NCBI GenBank assembly: GCA_013373085.1 | Contig: JABXIM010000025.1 | Coordinates: 62,001 to 126,000 of the forward strand | DNA from: Oceanospirillaceae bacterium | Lineage (GTDB): Bacteria > Pseudomonadota > Gammaproteobacteria > Pseudomonadales > Balneatricaceae | DNA length: 64,000 bases | Reading direction: 5' to 3' | In this document: positions 8,287-17,451 of the stretch, piece after piece | Layout of the letters: the number at the start of each line of letters is the position of its first letter | How positions within the stretch are numbered: position 1 is the first letter of the stretch | Notes under the pieces: generated by a model | The model's input: only the letters and a program-made list of their open reading frames with translations | Told to the model about the DNA's origin: nothing | The model's database searches: none | Position numbers and translations under genes: made by a program

Positions 8287-10788
8287 ATGAAAGCCGTCAG
8301 AATATCCCTGTTGCTGGCCGCCTTTTCTTTGTTATTACAGGCCTGTACCCCATCCAATATATGTGGCGAGGGTGCGGGTCAGGTTCGCGACGAAGCACTC
8401 TGCGTTGGCCGCGATGCCGATTCTCTCAAGGGTTCGGCCATCGATTATTTCGCCGACATGGATTACGGCATCAGTAAGGACCCGGAAGAAGTCGCCAAGC
8501 GCCTCGACCCCTATATTCCCGGCATCACGCCCGAGCAGGCGCGCGACGCCATTGTGCGCGGCCGCAACAACTGGATCGTCTGGACCGCAGGCAACGATGC
8601 CCTCTGGGACGAAATTTCGCGGGTCAGCGTCGGCAACCTCGACTTCCTCAAGACCCTCTCCAACCACCCGAGCCTGAAATTCAGCCGCGACAACCGCTGG
8701 CGCTACCTCGGGGTCGTCAACGAGCCGTGCTACAACAAGGGCGAGGGCCCGCGCGAAGATCGTTACGGTCTGTGGCTCGATGTGCGCGATCCCTCCTGCG
8801 CTCCCGATCCGTTCGAGGACGAGATCAAGTATCCCGGGGTTGAGATCGGCGCCCGCGGCAAGAACATGCCCGCCGGTTCCTATTACGGTTACGGCACCGG
8901 CATCGTCGGCCTGAGACTGTTCCCGAATCCGGACTTCGACGAAGAAGCCGAGGCCAACTGGGACCCGGATCGCTACTACAACGATCCCGACTACTATCAG
9001 AACAAGGACCTGGTGAAACCCTACCGTGTCGGCATGTCCTGCGGTTTCTGTCACGTCGGCCCGAACCCCGCCAACCCGCCGGCAGATCCGGAAAACCCCG
9101 AGTGGGCAAACCTCAACTCGAACCCCGGCGCGCAGTATTTCTGGGTCGACCGTATCTTCATGTGGGACGCCGACGCCAGCAGCTTCCCCTACCAGCTGTT
9201 CCATACCTCGCGCCCCGGCGCGCTGGACACCTCGCTGATCTCGTCGGACTACATCAACAACCCGCGCACCATGAACGCCATCTACAACCTCGGCGCACGG
9301 GTGGAAATCGCCTCGAAACTCGGCCGCGAGAAGCTGGCCGGCGGCGGCCTCAACAACAAGCAGTTCAATCAGCTCGATGCCGTTCCGGAACAGAGCCCGC
9401 TGAATCAGTTCTATGAAGAACCCGATACCGTCTTCACGCCACGCGTGCTCAAGGATGGCGCCGATTCCGTCGGAGCGCTCGGGGCGCTGAACCGGGTCTA
9501 TGTCAACATCGGCCTGTTCAGCCAGGAATGGCTGGAGCATTTCAAGCCACTGCTGGGCGGCAAGCCGATCAGCCCGTTCGAGATCGAAGTGGCACGCAAA
9601 AACTCCAGCTACTGGAACGCCAATGAAGCCCAGACGCCGGATCTTGCCCTGTTCCTGCTGGCTTCGGCGCGACCGGACTACCTCGCCGACGCGCCCGGAG
9701 GCGAACAGTATATGAGCAAGGACGCATCGCAGCTCGCGCGCGGTCAGGAAGTCTTCGCCGATACCTGTGCCCGCTGCCACTCCAGCAAGCTGCCTGAGAA
9801 AACCTGGGATTTCTTCCCCAACCACGGTTGCGTAGAGGACGGCTACCTGCAGTGTTTCGCCAACTACTGGCGCTGGAGCGAGAGCGACGAGTTCAAGGGG
9901 CAGATGCGCGAGATCGTCAAGCAGGACGACTTCCTCGACAACAACTTCCTCTCCACTGAACTGCGCATTCCGGTGACCTTGCTTGAAACCAACGCCTGCA
10001 GCCCGCTCGCGACCAACGCGATCGCCGGCAATATCTGGGACAACTTCTCGTCGGAATCCTACAAGCAGCTGCCATCGGCCGGCACCCTGACAGTACAGCA
10101 CCCGATCAGCGGCGAACCCTGGGCCTACGAGCTGCCCGCCGGCGGACGCGGCTATACGCGGCCGGCGTCGCTGGTCAGCCTTTGGTCCACGGCACCTTAC
10201 CTGCTCAACAACACCGTCGGCGACTTCAAATGGACAGGCTCCGTCGAAGACCGCATGGCGTCGTTCGACGACTCCATCGAAAAGATGCTGTGGCCGCAGA
10301 AGCGCGAGGGTGATTTCACCGTCATCACCCGCTCCGGCAAGACTCATCCCGGTGTGATCGACCGCACCTCGGAACAGAGCTACCTGCGTGTCGCCAGCGG
10401 TTACCTGCCGGGCTTCCTGCAGACGCTGGAAGGTCCGCTGAGTAGCCTCTTGCCCTGGCTGTTCGGAGACGACGGCGTCGAAATCGGACCGCTTCCGACC
10501 GGCACGCCAATCAACCTGCTGTCGAATATCGATATGGAAAAACGCGACGAAGTCGTGAAGGTACTGCTCCAGGCCAAGAAGGACCTCAAGGCACTGCCGG
10601 AGAACGCCAGCGATGAAGAGGCCCGCGCGGTCTTCGCCGACCTGGTCGATCCGCTGCTCGCGGTCAACAAGTGCCCGGACTTCGTGGTCAACAAGGGCCA
10701 CTACTTCGGCACCGACTACATGGTCGACGAACCGGGCCTGAGCGATGACGACAAGTACGCCCTGATCGCCTATCTGAAGACACTCTAA
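8287..10788 (+). CDS. Large di-heme c-type cytochrome lipoprotein
   Basis: An 833-residue exported protein. The N terminus is a lipoprotein signal (ISLLLAAFSLLLQAC), with the lipobox cysteine at residue 20. Two heme c attachment motifs are visible: CGFCH (252-256) and CARCH (494-498), the second in the typical ARGQEVFADTCARCH context. Size and heme spacing recall the RoxA/MauG-related di-heme cytochromes, but I cannot assign it to that family by eye. The GMC oxidoreductase gene follows after 15 bases, so the likely role is to accept electrons from that enzyme, or an oxygenase/peroxidase acting with it (inference). The long leader with two hairpins suggests regulated expression. Confidence 0.85.
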   Translation: MKAVRISLLLAAFSLLLQACTPSNICGEGAGQVRDEALCVGRDADSLKGSAIDYFADMDYGISKDPEEVAKRLDPYIPGITPEQARDAIVRGRNNWIVWTAGNDALWDEISRVSVGNLDFLKTLSNHPSLKFSRDNRWRYLGVVNEPCYNKGEGPREDRYGLWLDVRDPSCAPDPFEDEIKYPGVEIGARGKNMPAGSYYGYGTGIVGLRLFPNPDFDEEAEANWDPDRYYNDPDYYQNKDLVKPYRVGMSCGFCHVGPNPANPPADPENPEWANLNSNPGAQYFWVDRIFMWDADASSFPYQLFHTSRPGALDTSLISSDYINNPRTMNAIYNLGARVEIASKLGREKLAGGGLNNKQFNQLDAVPEQSPLNQFYEEPDTVFTPRVLKDGADSVGALGALNRVYVNIGLFSQEWLEHFKPLLGGKPISPFEIEVARKNSSYWNANEAQTPDLALFLLASARPDYLADAPGGEQYMSKDASQLARGQEVFADTCARCHSSKLPEKTWDFFPNHGCVEDGYLQCFANYWRWSESDEFKGQMREIVKQDDFLDNNFLSTELRIPVTLLETNACSPLATNAIAGNIWDNFSSESYKQLPSAGTLTVQHPISGEPWAYELPAGGRGYTRPASLVSLWSTAPYLLNNTVGDFKWTGSVEDRMASFDDSIEKMLWPQKREGDFTVITRSGKTHPGVIDRTSEQSYLRVASGYLPGFLQTLEGPLSSLLPWLFGDDGVEIGPLPTGTPINLLSNIDMEKRDEVVKVLLQAKKDLKALPENASDEEARAVFADLVDPLLAVNKCPDFVVNKGHYFGTDYMVDEPGLSDDDKYALIAYLKTL

Positions 10789-10803
10789 GCGGGGGTAACC
10801 ACT

Positions 10804-12675
10804 ATGAGTACCGAATACGATTACATCGTCGTGGGCTCCGGTGCCGGCGGCGGCACCCTCGCGGCACGACTGGCGGAAAACGGCCACAGTGTGCTGGTAC
10901 TGGAAGCCGGAGGTGATCCCCGGTCACTGTCGGGCGGCGACGCGGTCAGCGACGACAACCGCTTGCCGGACGACTACGACGTGCCGGTGTTCCATGCCTT
11001 CTCCAGCGAAAACAGGGCCATGAAGTGGGACTACTTCGTGCGCCATTATGGTGACGACGGGCGCCAGAAGAAGGATCCCAAGTTCACCGCCAGCTATGAG
11101 GGCGAGGACGTCAACGGTGTGCTCTACCCGCGCGCCGGCTGCCTCGGCGGCTGCACCGCGCACAACGCCATGATCACCGTCTACCCGCATAACGACGACT
11201 GGGACCATATCGCCGAGATCACCGGCGACGACTCCTGGAAGGCGCGGCCGATGCGCGACTACTTCCAGAAACTGGAAAACTGCCACCACCGGCCCGACGA
11301 GCGCCTGTACAATCGGCTGGCGAATCCCAGCAAGCACGGCTTCAAGGGCTGGCTGCAAACCGAAAAGGCGATCCCGAAGAGCGCACTCGGCGACGGTGAT
11401 CTGGTCAAGACACTGGTCAGCTCGGTCGAGTCCGCCTTCGAGCAGCTGGACGAGCCCTTCCAGCGTGGTGAATGGCTGCGCCAGGGTCACGGCGACCCCA
11501 ACGACTGGCGCCTGGTCAAGGACAACGCCACCGGATTGCGCTACCCGCCGCTGGCGACGAAGAACCACCAGCGCATGGGTTCGCGCGAGCGTCTGCTCGA
11601 TGTGCAGAAACGCCATCCCGATCGCCTCAAGATCGAACTCGACGCTCTGGTTACCCGGGTGCTGTTCGATGATGACAACCGTGCCACAGGCGTCGAAGTC
11701 ATGAAAGGTGCGCGCCTCTATCGTGCTCACTGCAAACCCCACGGCCAGCCGCAGGAAACCCTCATCGCCCGCGCCCGCAAGGAAGTGATCCTGGCCGGCG
11801 GTGCTTTCAACACCCCGCAGTTGCTGATGCTGTCCGGCATAGGTCCGCGTGACGAGCTGACCAAGCACGGTATCGACGTGCGCGTCGAACTTCCCGGCGT
11901 TGGGCGCAACCTGCAGGACCGCTACGAAGTCGGTGTGGTCAACCGTATGAACTTCGATCACTGGGAGGTGCTGAAAGGCGCCAAATACGCCAAGGGCGAT
12001 CCGCAGTACCAGCAATGGGCCGACAAGCGCGAGGGGGTCTACACCACCAACGGCGCCGTCATCGCGGTGATCAAGCGCTCGCTGCAGGAGCGTCCGTTGC
12101 CCGATCTGTTCTGCTTCGCACTGCTCGGGCTGTTCAAGGGCTATTTCCCGACCTATTCAAAACTGCTGGCCGATCACCTCAACTACCTGACCTGGGCCAT
12201 TCTCAAGGCGCATACCAACAACACCGCAGGATCGGTCACGTTGCAGTCGAGCGATCCGCGGGACACTCCGCACATCAACTTCCGCTATTTCGACGAGGGC
12301 AATGACGCCAGCGGTGAAGACCTCGAATCGGTGGTTGCCGGCATCAAGTTCATCCGCACTCTGACCCAGCCGCTGAAGGACAAAGGGCTGATCGCCGAGG
12401 AGGAGCTGCCGGGCGAGGCACTTCAAAGCGACGAGGAGCTGCGCGACTTCGTGCGCAATCAGGCCTGGGGACACCATGCCTCCTGCACCTGCCCGATCGG
12501 CGCCGACGACGACCCGATGGCGGTGCTCGACAGCAATTTCAGGGTGCGCGGCACCAAAGGTCTGCGGGTGGTCGATGCCTCGGTATTCCCGCGCATTCCC
12601 GGCTTTTTCATCGTCTGTGCCATCTACATCGTGGCCGAAAAGGCCGCCGATGCGATTCTGAAGGACGCCGGCTGA
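10804..12675 (+). CDS. GMC-family FAD-dependent oxidoreductase
   Basis: A 623-residue flavoprotein of the glucose-methanol-choline family, expected to oxidise an alcohol or sterol-like substrate. The N-terminal FAD motif is IVVGSGAGGGTLAARLAE (GxGxxG at 11-16), followed by VLVLEAGGDP. GMC signature segments include YPRAGCLGGCTAHNAM and AGGAFNTPQLLMLSGIG. The catalytic histidine region is AWGHHASCTCPIG (His557/His558). The last motif reads FPRIPGFFIVCAIYIVAEKAAD and lacks the usual second His/Asn. No signal peptide or Tat motif is visible, although the neighbouring cytochrome is exported. It lies between the cytochrome (15-base gap) and the patatin (13-base gap), so the three are probably one operon. 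Confidence 0.9.
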   Translation: MSTEYDYIVVGSGAGGGTLAARLAENGHSVLVLEAGGDPRSLSGGDAVSDDNRLPDDYDVPVFHAFSSENRAMKWDYFVRHYGDDGRQKKDPKFTASYEGEDVNGVLYPRAGCLGGCTAHNAMITVYPHNDDWDHIAEITGDDSWKARPMRDYFQKLENCHHRPDERLYNRLANPSKHGFKGWLQTEKAIPKSALGDGDLVKTLVSSVESAFEQLDEPFQRGEWLRQGHGDPNDWRLVKDNATGLRYPPLATKNHQRMGSRERLLDVQKRHPDRLKIELDALVTRVLFDDDNRATGVEVMKGARLYRAHCKPHGQPQETLIARARKEVILAGGAFNTPQLLMLSGIGPRDELTKHGIDVRVELPGVGRNLQDRYEVGVVNRMNFDHWEVLKGAKYAKGDPQYQQWADKREGVYTTNGAVIAVIKRSLQERPLPDLFCFALLGLFKGYFPTYSKLLADHLNYLTWAILKAHTNNTAGSVTLQSSDPRDTPHINFRYFDEGNDASGEDLESVVAGIKFIRTLTQPLKDKGLIAEEELPGEALQSDEELRDFVRNQAWGHHASCTCPIGADDDPMAVLDSNFRVRGTKGLRVVDASVFPRIPGFFIVCAIYIVAEKAADAILKDAG

Positions 12676-12688
12676 GGACCTGACAGCG

Positions 12689-15130
12689 ATGCTTAAATGG
12701 CTTGCCGAGCGGTTCGAGACCAGGGAGCCGGTCGATGTCGAAACCGTGCTGGCGTCGGAGCGCGCGCACATCGAGCCCGAACAGGCGCGCGCTTTTGACG
12801 CCAGCCACCGGACGTACCTCGATCAGCACTACCGGGTTTTCGTCGAGCAGCAATACCCGGAATACGTACGCGATCGTTATACGTACATGGACCCAAACGG
12901 CTATCCGAACCGGGCACGCCCCTGCTACGGTCTGGCGCTGTCCGGTGGCGGCATCCGTTCAGCGTCTTTCGCCATCGGCGTGATCCAGGCGCTACGCAAC
13001 CGCCACCTGGCGGGCAACAAGCCGCCGCTGTTTGAACGGCTGACGTACCTGTCGACGGTTTCCGGCGGCGGTTACGCCGGCTCCGCGCTGACCTGGTACC
13101 AGAAACTTTATCAATGCTTCCCGTTCGGCAATATCGACACCTTCGCAGGCAGCCTTCACACAGGCACCGGCGAGAACGATGAGAACAGCGAACCAAAGGT
13201 CGACGAAAGGCCTGACAGCCGCTACGAAAACAGCATCCTCAGCTACATCCGTCAGCACGGTAAGTACCTGACACCCTCGTACCTCGGCCCCGCGTCACTG
13301 GTGGGCAACGTACTGCTCAGCGTGATTCATTCGGTGGTGGCTTATACACTGATGTTCAGCCTCGCATTCCTGCTGTTCGCGCTGGTCGCCAACACCGGCG
13401 TGCTCGACCCGCTGCTCAACCTGCCGCTGCTGGACTCCCTGAGCATCAAGGCGTACATGGCGAAGGTACCCGAAGGCCTCGTCAGTCTCAGGGGACACGA
13501 GGATTTCAGTCCCCACCGCCTGGCCTTCTCGGTATTCTTCCTGACGATCAGCCTGTTGATCGTCGCCACCTTCCTGCTGATTGTCCTGTTCTACGGCCTC
13601 GGCAGCTTCGCGACGGCCCGCTTCGCCAGCGCCTATTGCCTGCGCGTCCGGGTACAGCGCGCACTGGGCCTGCTGTTGCAGGGACTGGCCGTCGCGCTGT
13701 TCTTCGCCGCCATCCCGCCAGCCGCACACCTGGTATTCGGCACCGGGCTCGGAACCGGCGATCCGGGACTGTGGAGTTCCATAATCTCGGGCCTGGCTGG
13801 CATCCTGCTGTCCATTCGCCAGTTCCGCCTGAATACAGAGACCGGCGGCACCGGCAGCGGTCTGCCGAAGCAGCTCATCCGTGTGTTGACGCTAGTGGCG
13901 GTAATTGTCTTTATCTTCTTTATTTTCCTGTTTTCATACATCATCGCCGAAGGTATCCACGAGCACGCATCACCCGCATGGATGCTGTTGTTCGTAGTGC
14001 TGGCATTCGTGATACCGCTGATCGTCAACATCAACCAGGTGGCCCCGCATAAGATGTACCGCGACCGGCTGATGGAAACCTTTCTCAAGCCGCCAGGCGT
14101 GAAACCGACCGATCCGCTGGGCGAGCGGGGAAAGGCTGCGAATCAAAGTACCCTTGTGGACATCGCCGAATCCCGGGTCTGGTCGCCGTACCATCTGATC
14201 AACTGCAACGTGATACTCAATAACGGCATCAATCCGCGCTACCGCGGCCGTCTCGGCGACAGTTTCCTGCTATCGCCGCTCTACTGTGGCAGTCGGGCGA
14301 CCGGCTACAGCAGTACCGACCACTTCGACAACGGCCACCTGACGCTGGCCACCGCGATGTCGATCTCGGGCGCGGCGGAAAACCCGCATTCAGGCGTGGC
14401 CGGCGCCGGCGGTGTCACCAGCCCGTTGCTGTCGTTCCTGGCGACCTTTCTCGGCCTGCGCCTCGGCTACTGGACCTTCAATCCGCGTCACCCGCTATGC
14501 TCACTGCAGCACCTCATCCGGCCCAACTACCTGCTGCCGGGGTTCCGCAGCCTGTTCAACTATGGCCACAGTGAACGCAACCTGATGATCGAGCTTTCCG
14601 ATGGCGGCCATTTCGACAACACCGGCCTCTACGAGCTGGTACGCCGCCGCACGCCGGTCATCATTCTCTCCGACGGCAGTGCCGACCCGGACGCCACCTT
14701 CGACGATTTCGGCAACGCGGTGGAGCGCATCCGCGTCGATTTCGGCGTTTCGATCCGCTTCCCCCACGAGGAATTCGACATGTCCGGCGTGCAGCCCGGC
14801 AGCCAGGCCACGAAAAGTGACAACAGCGCCCGTCTGTACGATGAAAAATACCAGCTCGCCGAGCGCGGCTACGCCATCGGCGATATCCTGTACCCCGACG
14901 TCGGCGAGCAAAAAGCCTTCGCCGGCCGCTTTGTCTACATCAAATCGGCCCTGACGCGGCGCCTGCCCGGGGACCTCTATGCTTACAAGCTGGCCAACCC
15001 GAGTTACCCCAACCAGCCCACCAGCGATCAATTCTTCGACGAGCGCCAGTTCGAGGCCTATCGCGAGCTGGGATACCAGCTTACGCGCCAGTTGCTGGAC
15101 AACGAGAAGGCGATGGATCTGTTGCCATAG
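12689..15130 (+). CDS. Patatin-like phospholipase with multiple membrane segments
   Basis: An 813-residue lipid acyl hydrolase. The patatin oxyanion loop is LALSGGGIRSASF (GGGIRS at 86-91). The nucleophile serine is probably Ser125 in STVSGGGYAG; the residue two before it is Thr rather than Gly. The catalytic Asp lies in LSDGGHFDN (Asp638). Between the two halves of the catalytic domain are about five hydrophobic segments (about 206-240, 278-308, 325-350, 398-425 and 431-450), so the enzyme is membrane-embedded. It starts 13 bases after the GMC oxidoreductase and is probably cotranscribed with it, which hints that the oxidised substrate is released from, or part of, a lipid (inference). Confidence 0.87.
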   Translation: MLKWLAERFETREPVDVETVLASERAHIEPEQARAFDASHRTYLDQHYRVFVEQQYPEYVRDRYTYMDPNGYPNRARPCYGLALSGGGIRSASFAIGVIQALRNRHLAGNKPPLFERLTYLSTVSGGGYAGSALTWYQKLYQCFPFGNIDTFAGSLHTGTGENDENSEPKVDERPDSRYENSILSYIRQHGKYLTPSYLGPASLVGNVLLSVIHSVVAYTLMFSLAFLLFALVANTGVLDPLLNLPLLDSLSIKAYMAKVPEGLVSLRGHEDFSPHRLAFSVFFLTISLLIVATFLLIVLFYGLGSFATARFASAYCLRVRVQRALGLLLQGLAVALFFAAIPPAAHLVFGTGLGTGDPGLWSSIISGLAGILLSIRQFRLNTETGGTGSGLPKQLIRVLTLVAVIVFIFFIFLFSYIIAEGIHEHASPAWMLLFVVLAFVIPLIVNINQVAPHKMYRDRLMETFLKPPGVKPTDPLGERGKAANQSTLVDIAESRVWSPYHLINCNVILNNGINPRYRGRLGDSFLLSPLYCGSRATGYSSTDHFDNGHLTLATAMSISGAAENPHSGVAGAGGVTSPLLSFLATFLGLRLGYWTFNPRHPLCSLQHLIRPNYLLPGFRSLFNYGHSERNLMIELSDGGHFDNTGLYELVRRRTPVIILSDGSADPDATFDDFGNAVERIRVDFGVSIRFPHEEFDMSGVQPGSQATKSDNSARLYDEKYQLAERGYAIGDILYPDVGEQKAFAGRFVYIKSALTRRLPGDLYAYKLANPSYPNQPTSDQFFDERQFEAYRELGYQLTRQLLDNEKAMDLLP

Positions 15131-15156
15131 AACCAGTGGGCCTGCGCTCTGTGGCA

Positions 15157-15172
15157 GCAACGCCCTCGTTGC
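15157..15172. terminator. Hairpin between convergent genes
   Basis: GCAACG-ccct-CGTTGC is a perfect 6-bp stem with a 4-base loop between the stops of the patatin and aldo/keto reductase genes. There is no T-run on either side, so terminator function is tentative. Confidence 0.35.
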
Positions 15173-15191
15173 GAACAGTCATCGCACCGGT

Positions 15192-16109
15192 TCAGAGACT
15201 GGCGACATAATCGATCATCTGTTCACGCATGCGTGGGCCCGGCAGCGGGCCGTATAGCGCGCCCATGTTCTCGGTCATATGGTCCACGCGCCGGGTCGCG
15301 GGAATGGCGCAGGTCACCGCCGGGTGAGAAAGGATGAACTTGAGGAAGAACTGCGCCCAATTGCGGACCTCGATTTCGGCGGCCCAGGGCGGCAACGGAT
15401 ATCGCGCAAAGCGCTCGAACAGCGCTCCGCGGCGAAACGGACGATTGACGATGACCGCCACACCGCGCTCGGCGGCCAGCGGCAGCAACCGCTGCTCGGC
15501 CTCGCGATCAAGCAGGTTGTAGGTCAGCTGCACAAAATCGAGCGATTCGCGACGCAGTATCCGTTCCAGCTCGTCATGACGCCGGCCATGGGACGTGGTA
15601 ACGCCGATATAACGCAGGCGGCCGGCCGCTTTCATTGCACGCAGGGTATCGAGCTGCTTCTCCCAGGCCACCAGGTTGTGCACCTGAATCAGATCGAATC
15701 GCTCCAGCCCCCAGAGCTCATGGGACTGTTCGATCTGCATCCGGCCGTGAAACTCCAGCGGCGTCCAGACCTTGGTGGCGGCGAACAACCCGCCCGGATA
15801 ACCGAGCCGCTCGAGGCAGTGCCCGACCACCTGCTCCGATGAGCCGTACATCGGTGAGGAGTCGATCAGACCGCCGCCAGCCATAAAGAAGGTGCGCAAC
15901 ACTTCCGTGCGCGTACTCAGCCCCTGCGGATCCGTACCGACATCGAAGGTCAGCCAGGTGCCCATGCCAATGGCGGGAATCGCTTCGCCACTGGATGGAA
16001 TGGTACGGCTCTGCATGCCGGTCGCCCACAGCGGGCGCGGCAGCGTCGCACAGGCCCCTGCGGCCAGCAGGGCCCACAACAGCCTCCGACGGTTCAGGTC
16101 CGGCATCAT
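15192..16109 (-). CDS. Aldo/keto reductase with Tat-type signal peptide
   Basis: A 305-residue NAD(P)H-dependent oxidoreductase of the aldo/keto reductase fold. The N terminus MMPDLNRRRLLWALLAAGA carries a twin-arginine-like motif (NRRRLL) and a hydrophobic stretch ending ATLPRPLWA, so it is probably exported folded to the periplasm. The catalytic tetrad is visible as Asp in LIDSSPMYGSS, Tyr in the same segment, Lys in AATKVW and His in IQVHNL. ATG 16109 is chosen because GGAG lies six bases upstream; ATG 16133 and TTG 16148 are further in-frame options. It converges on the GMC/patatin genes. Being periplasmic, its cofactor source is unclear unless it carries a bound nucleotide. Confidence 0.83.
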   Translation of the reverse strand: MMPDLNRRRLLWALLAAGACATLPRPLWATGMQSRTIPSSGEAIPAIGMGTWLTFDVGTDPQGLSTRTEVLRTFFMAGGGLIDSSPMYGSSEQVVGHCLERLGYPGGLFAATKVWTPLEFHGRMQIEQSHELWGLERFDLIQVHNLVAWEKQLDTLRAMKAAGRLRYIGVTTSHGRRHDELERILRRESLDFVQLTYNLLDREAEQRLLPLAAERGVAVIVNRPFRRGALFERFARYPLPPWAAEIEVRNWAQFFLKFILSHPAVTCAIPATRRVDHMTENMGALYGPLPGPRMREQMIDYVASL

Positions 16110-16217
16110 CTCGGTCTCCGATCTCGGCTCCATACCGCCGTCAGACAACGCCTGGCGTTACAGGGTCCGTACAGCAGTGACTGACCTCACCCGATTCACC
16201 ACCGAGATATCACGCCA

Positions 16218-17258
16218 TCACTCTTGGCGCGCCAGCAGATCGGGATACTTGCGTATCGCCGCGCGTAACTGATGGTAGGTAAGCCCGAGCGCTCCGGCGG
16301 CTTTGCGCTGGTTGAACCGGTTACTTTCCAGCGCCTGACGAATCAAACGCTGCTCAAGCCGCGACAGCTGCTGTCGCAGATCGATCGGGAAGGACGCCTC
16401 CGCCAACGGATTCCCGGCTGTCGCGCTTTCCTCGCTCTCCGTGACCGAAGTCGCTTCATGCGACGCCGTCTGAAGGGGCTGCCAGGGCGCGGTGAAGGGA
16501 TCCAGTACGATCTGCCGCACCGGTTGCTGCGGCTCGGGATTGCGATAAATGCTGCGCTCCACCACGTTCTTCAGCTCGCGCACGTTACCGGGCCAGTCAT
16601 ACTCCATCAGCTGACCCAGCGCCGTTTCGCTGAATCCCGGAAACCAGTCCTGGCCGAGCTCACGGCACATGCGCTGGGCGAAGTGCTCGGCCAGCTCCTG
16701 GATGTCGTCGCGCCGGTACCGCAGCGGCGGCAGGTTCAGTACGTCGAACGCCAGCCGGTCCAGCAGGTCGGCACGGAATCGACCGGCGCGCACCAGCGCC
16801 GGCAGGTCATCGTTGGTGGCCGCTACCACACGCACATCGACCTGAAGCGTGCGACTGCCGCCGAGCCGCTCGAAGCGCCCGTACTCGATGATGCGTAACA
16901 GCTTTTCCTGCACCCTGACCGATGCCGTCGCCAGCTCGTCCAGGAACAGGGTGCCGCCTTCGGCACGCTCGAACAGCCCCGCCCGCGCCCGGTTCGCGCC
17001 GGTAAAGGCGCCCGCCTCGTGCCCGAACAGTTCGGATTCCAGCAGCGACTCGCTCATCGCCGCGCAGTTCACCTGCAGATAGGGCTGCTGCCAGCGGCTC
17101 GAGAGGTAATGCAAGCGCTCGCCAAGCAGCTCCTTGCCGGTGCCCCGCTCACCGATGACCAGTACCGGCCGGTCCAGTGGCGCCAGGCGCGAAGCCTGCG
17201 TCAGCACCTGGTGAAAGTTGTCGGAACTGCCGATGAGCGTCTGCCGAGCCTGAATCAT
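16218..17258 (-). CDS. pspF: PspF, sigma-54-dependent activator of the phage-shock operon
   Basis: An enhancer-binding protein of 346 residues without a receiver domain. It starts directly with the AAA+ module (LIGSSDNFHQVL, Walker A GERGTGKE). The sigma-54 contact loop is GAFTGA, the Walker B region is GGTLFLDELATA, and the arginine-finger area FRADLLDRLAFDV is present. The C-terminal Fis-type helix-turn-helix is RKAAGALGLTYHQLRAAI. It is divergent from pspA, the classical arrangement, and would activate the -24/-12 promoter at 17385-17400 when PspA releases it. ATG 17258 is preferred over TTG 17267; the ribosome site is weak, as often seen for this low-abundance regulator. Confidence 0.95.
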   Translation of the reverse strand: MIQARQTLIGSSDNFHQVLTQASRLAPLDRPVLVIGERGTGKELLGERLHYLSSRWQQPYLQVNCAAMSESLLESELFGHEAGAFTGANRARAGLFERAEGGTLFLDELATASVRVQEKLLRIIEYGRFERLGGSRTLQVDVRVVAATNDDLPALVRAGRFRADLLDRLAFDVLNLPPLRYRRDDIQELAEHFAQRMCRELGQDWFPGFSETALGQLMEYDWPGNVRELKNVVERSIYRNPEPQQPVRQIVLDPFTAPWQPLQTASHEATSVTESEESATAGNPLAEASFPIDLRQQLSRLEQRLIRQALESNRFNQRKAAGALGLTYHQLRAAIRKYPDLLARQE

Positions 17259-17384
17259 AAAAACCAACTTTTAGCTTACTTAACTTATTTTTAGCCAAAT
17301 ACACCAATCCATACAACGAAAACAGCACCACGACTGCACACCATTCCCAATAAATATTAATTATTTCAAACACTTAAAAGTATA

Positions 17385-17400
17385 TGGCATGAGTCTGGCT
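17385..17400 (+). promoter_or_regulatory. Sigma-54 (-24/-12) promoter of pspABC
   Basis: TGGCATGAGTCTGGCT places GG (17386-17387) and GC (17398-17399) exactly ten bases apart, the strict sigma-54 spacing. It lies 52 bases before the pspA start. The AT-rich stretch at 17270-17380 between pspF and pspA is where PspF (and IHF) sites would be expected; I could not define them. Confidence 0.85.
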
Positions 17401-17451
17401 TTATCCCGGGCAGAGAGACGCACGACACCGCACAGCAGGAGGACCGCAACC

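Noticed and set aside
8335-10887. 850-codon open frame antisense to the cytochrome gene
   Set aside because: It is the mirror of a GC-rich gene with strong codon bias. It has no ribosome site or family features, while the plus strand shows heme motifs and a lipobox.
10924-12015. 363-codon antisense frame inside the GMC gene
   Set aside because: The sense strand carries a complete GMC protein with FAD motif and catalytic histidines; the antisense protein shows no recognisable domain.
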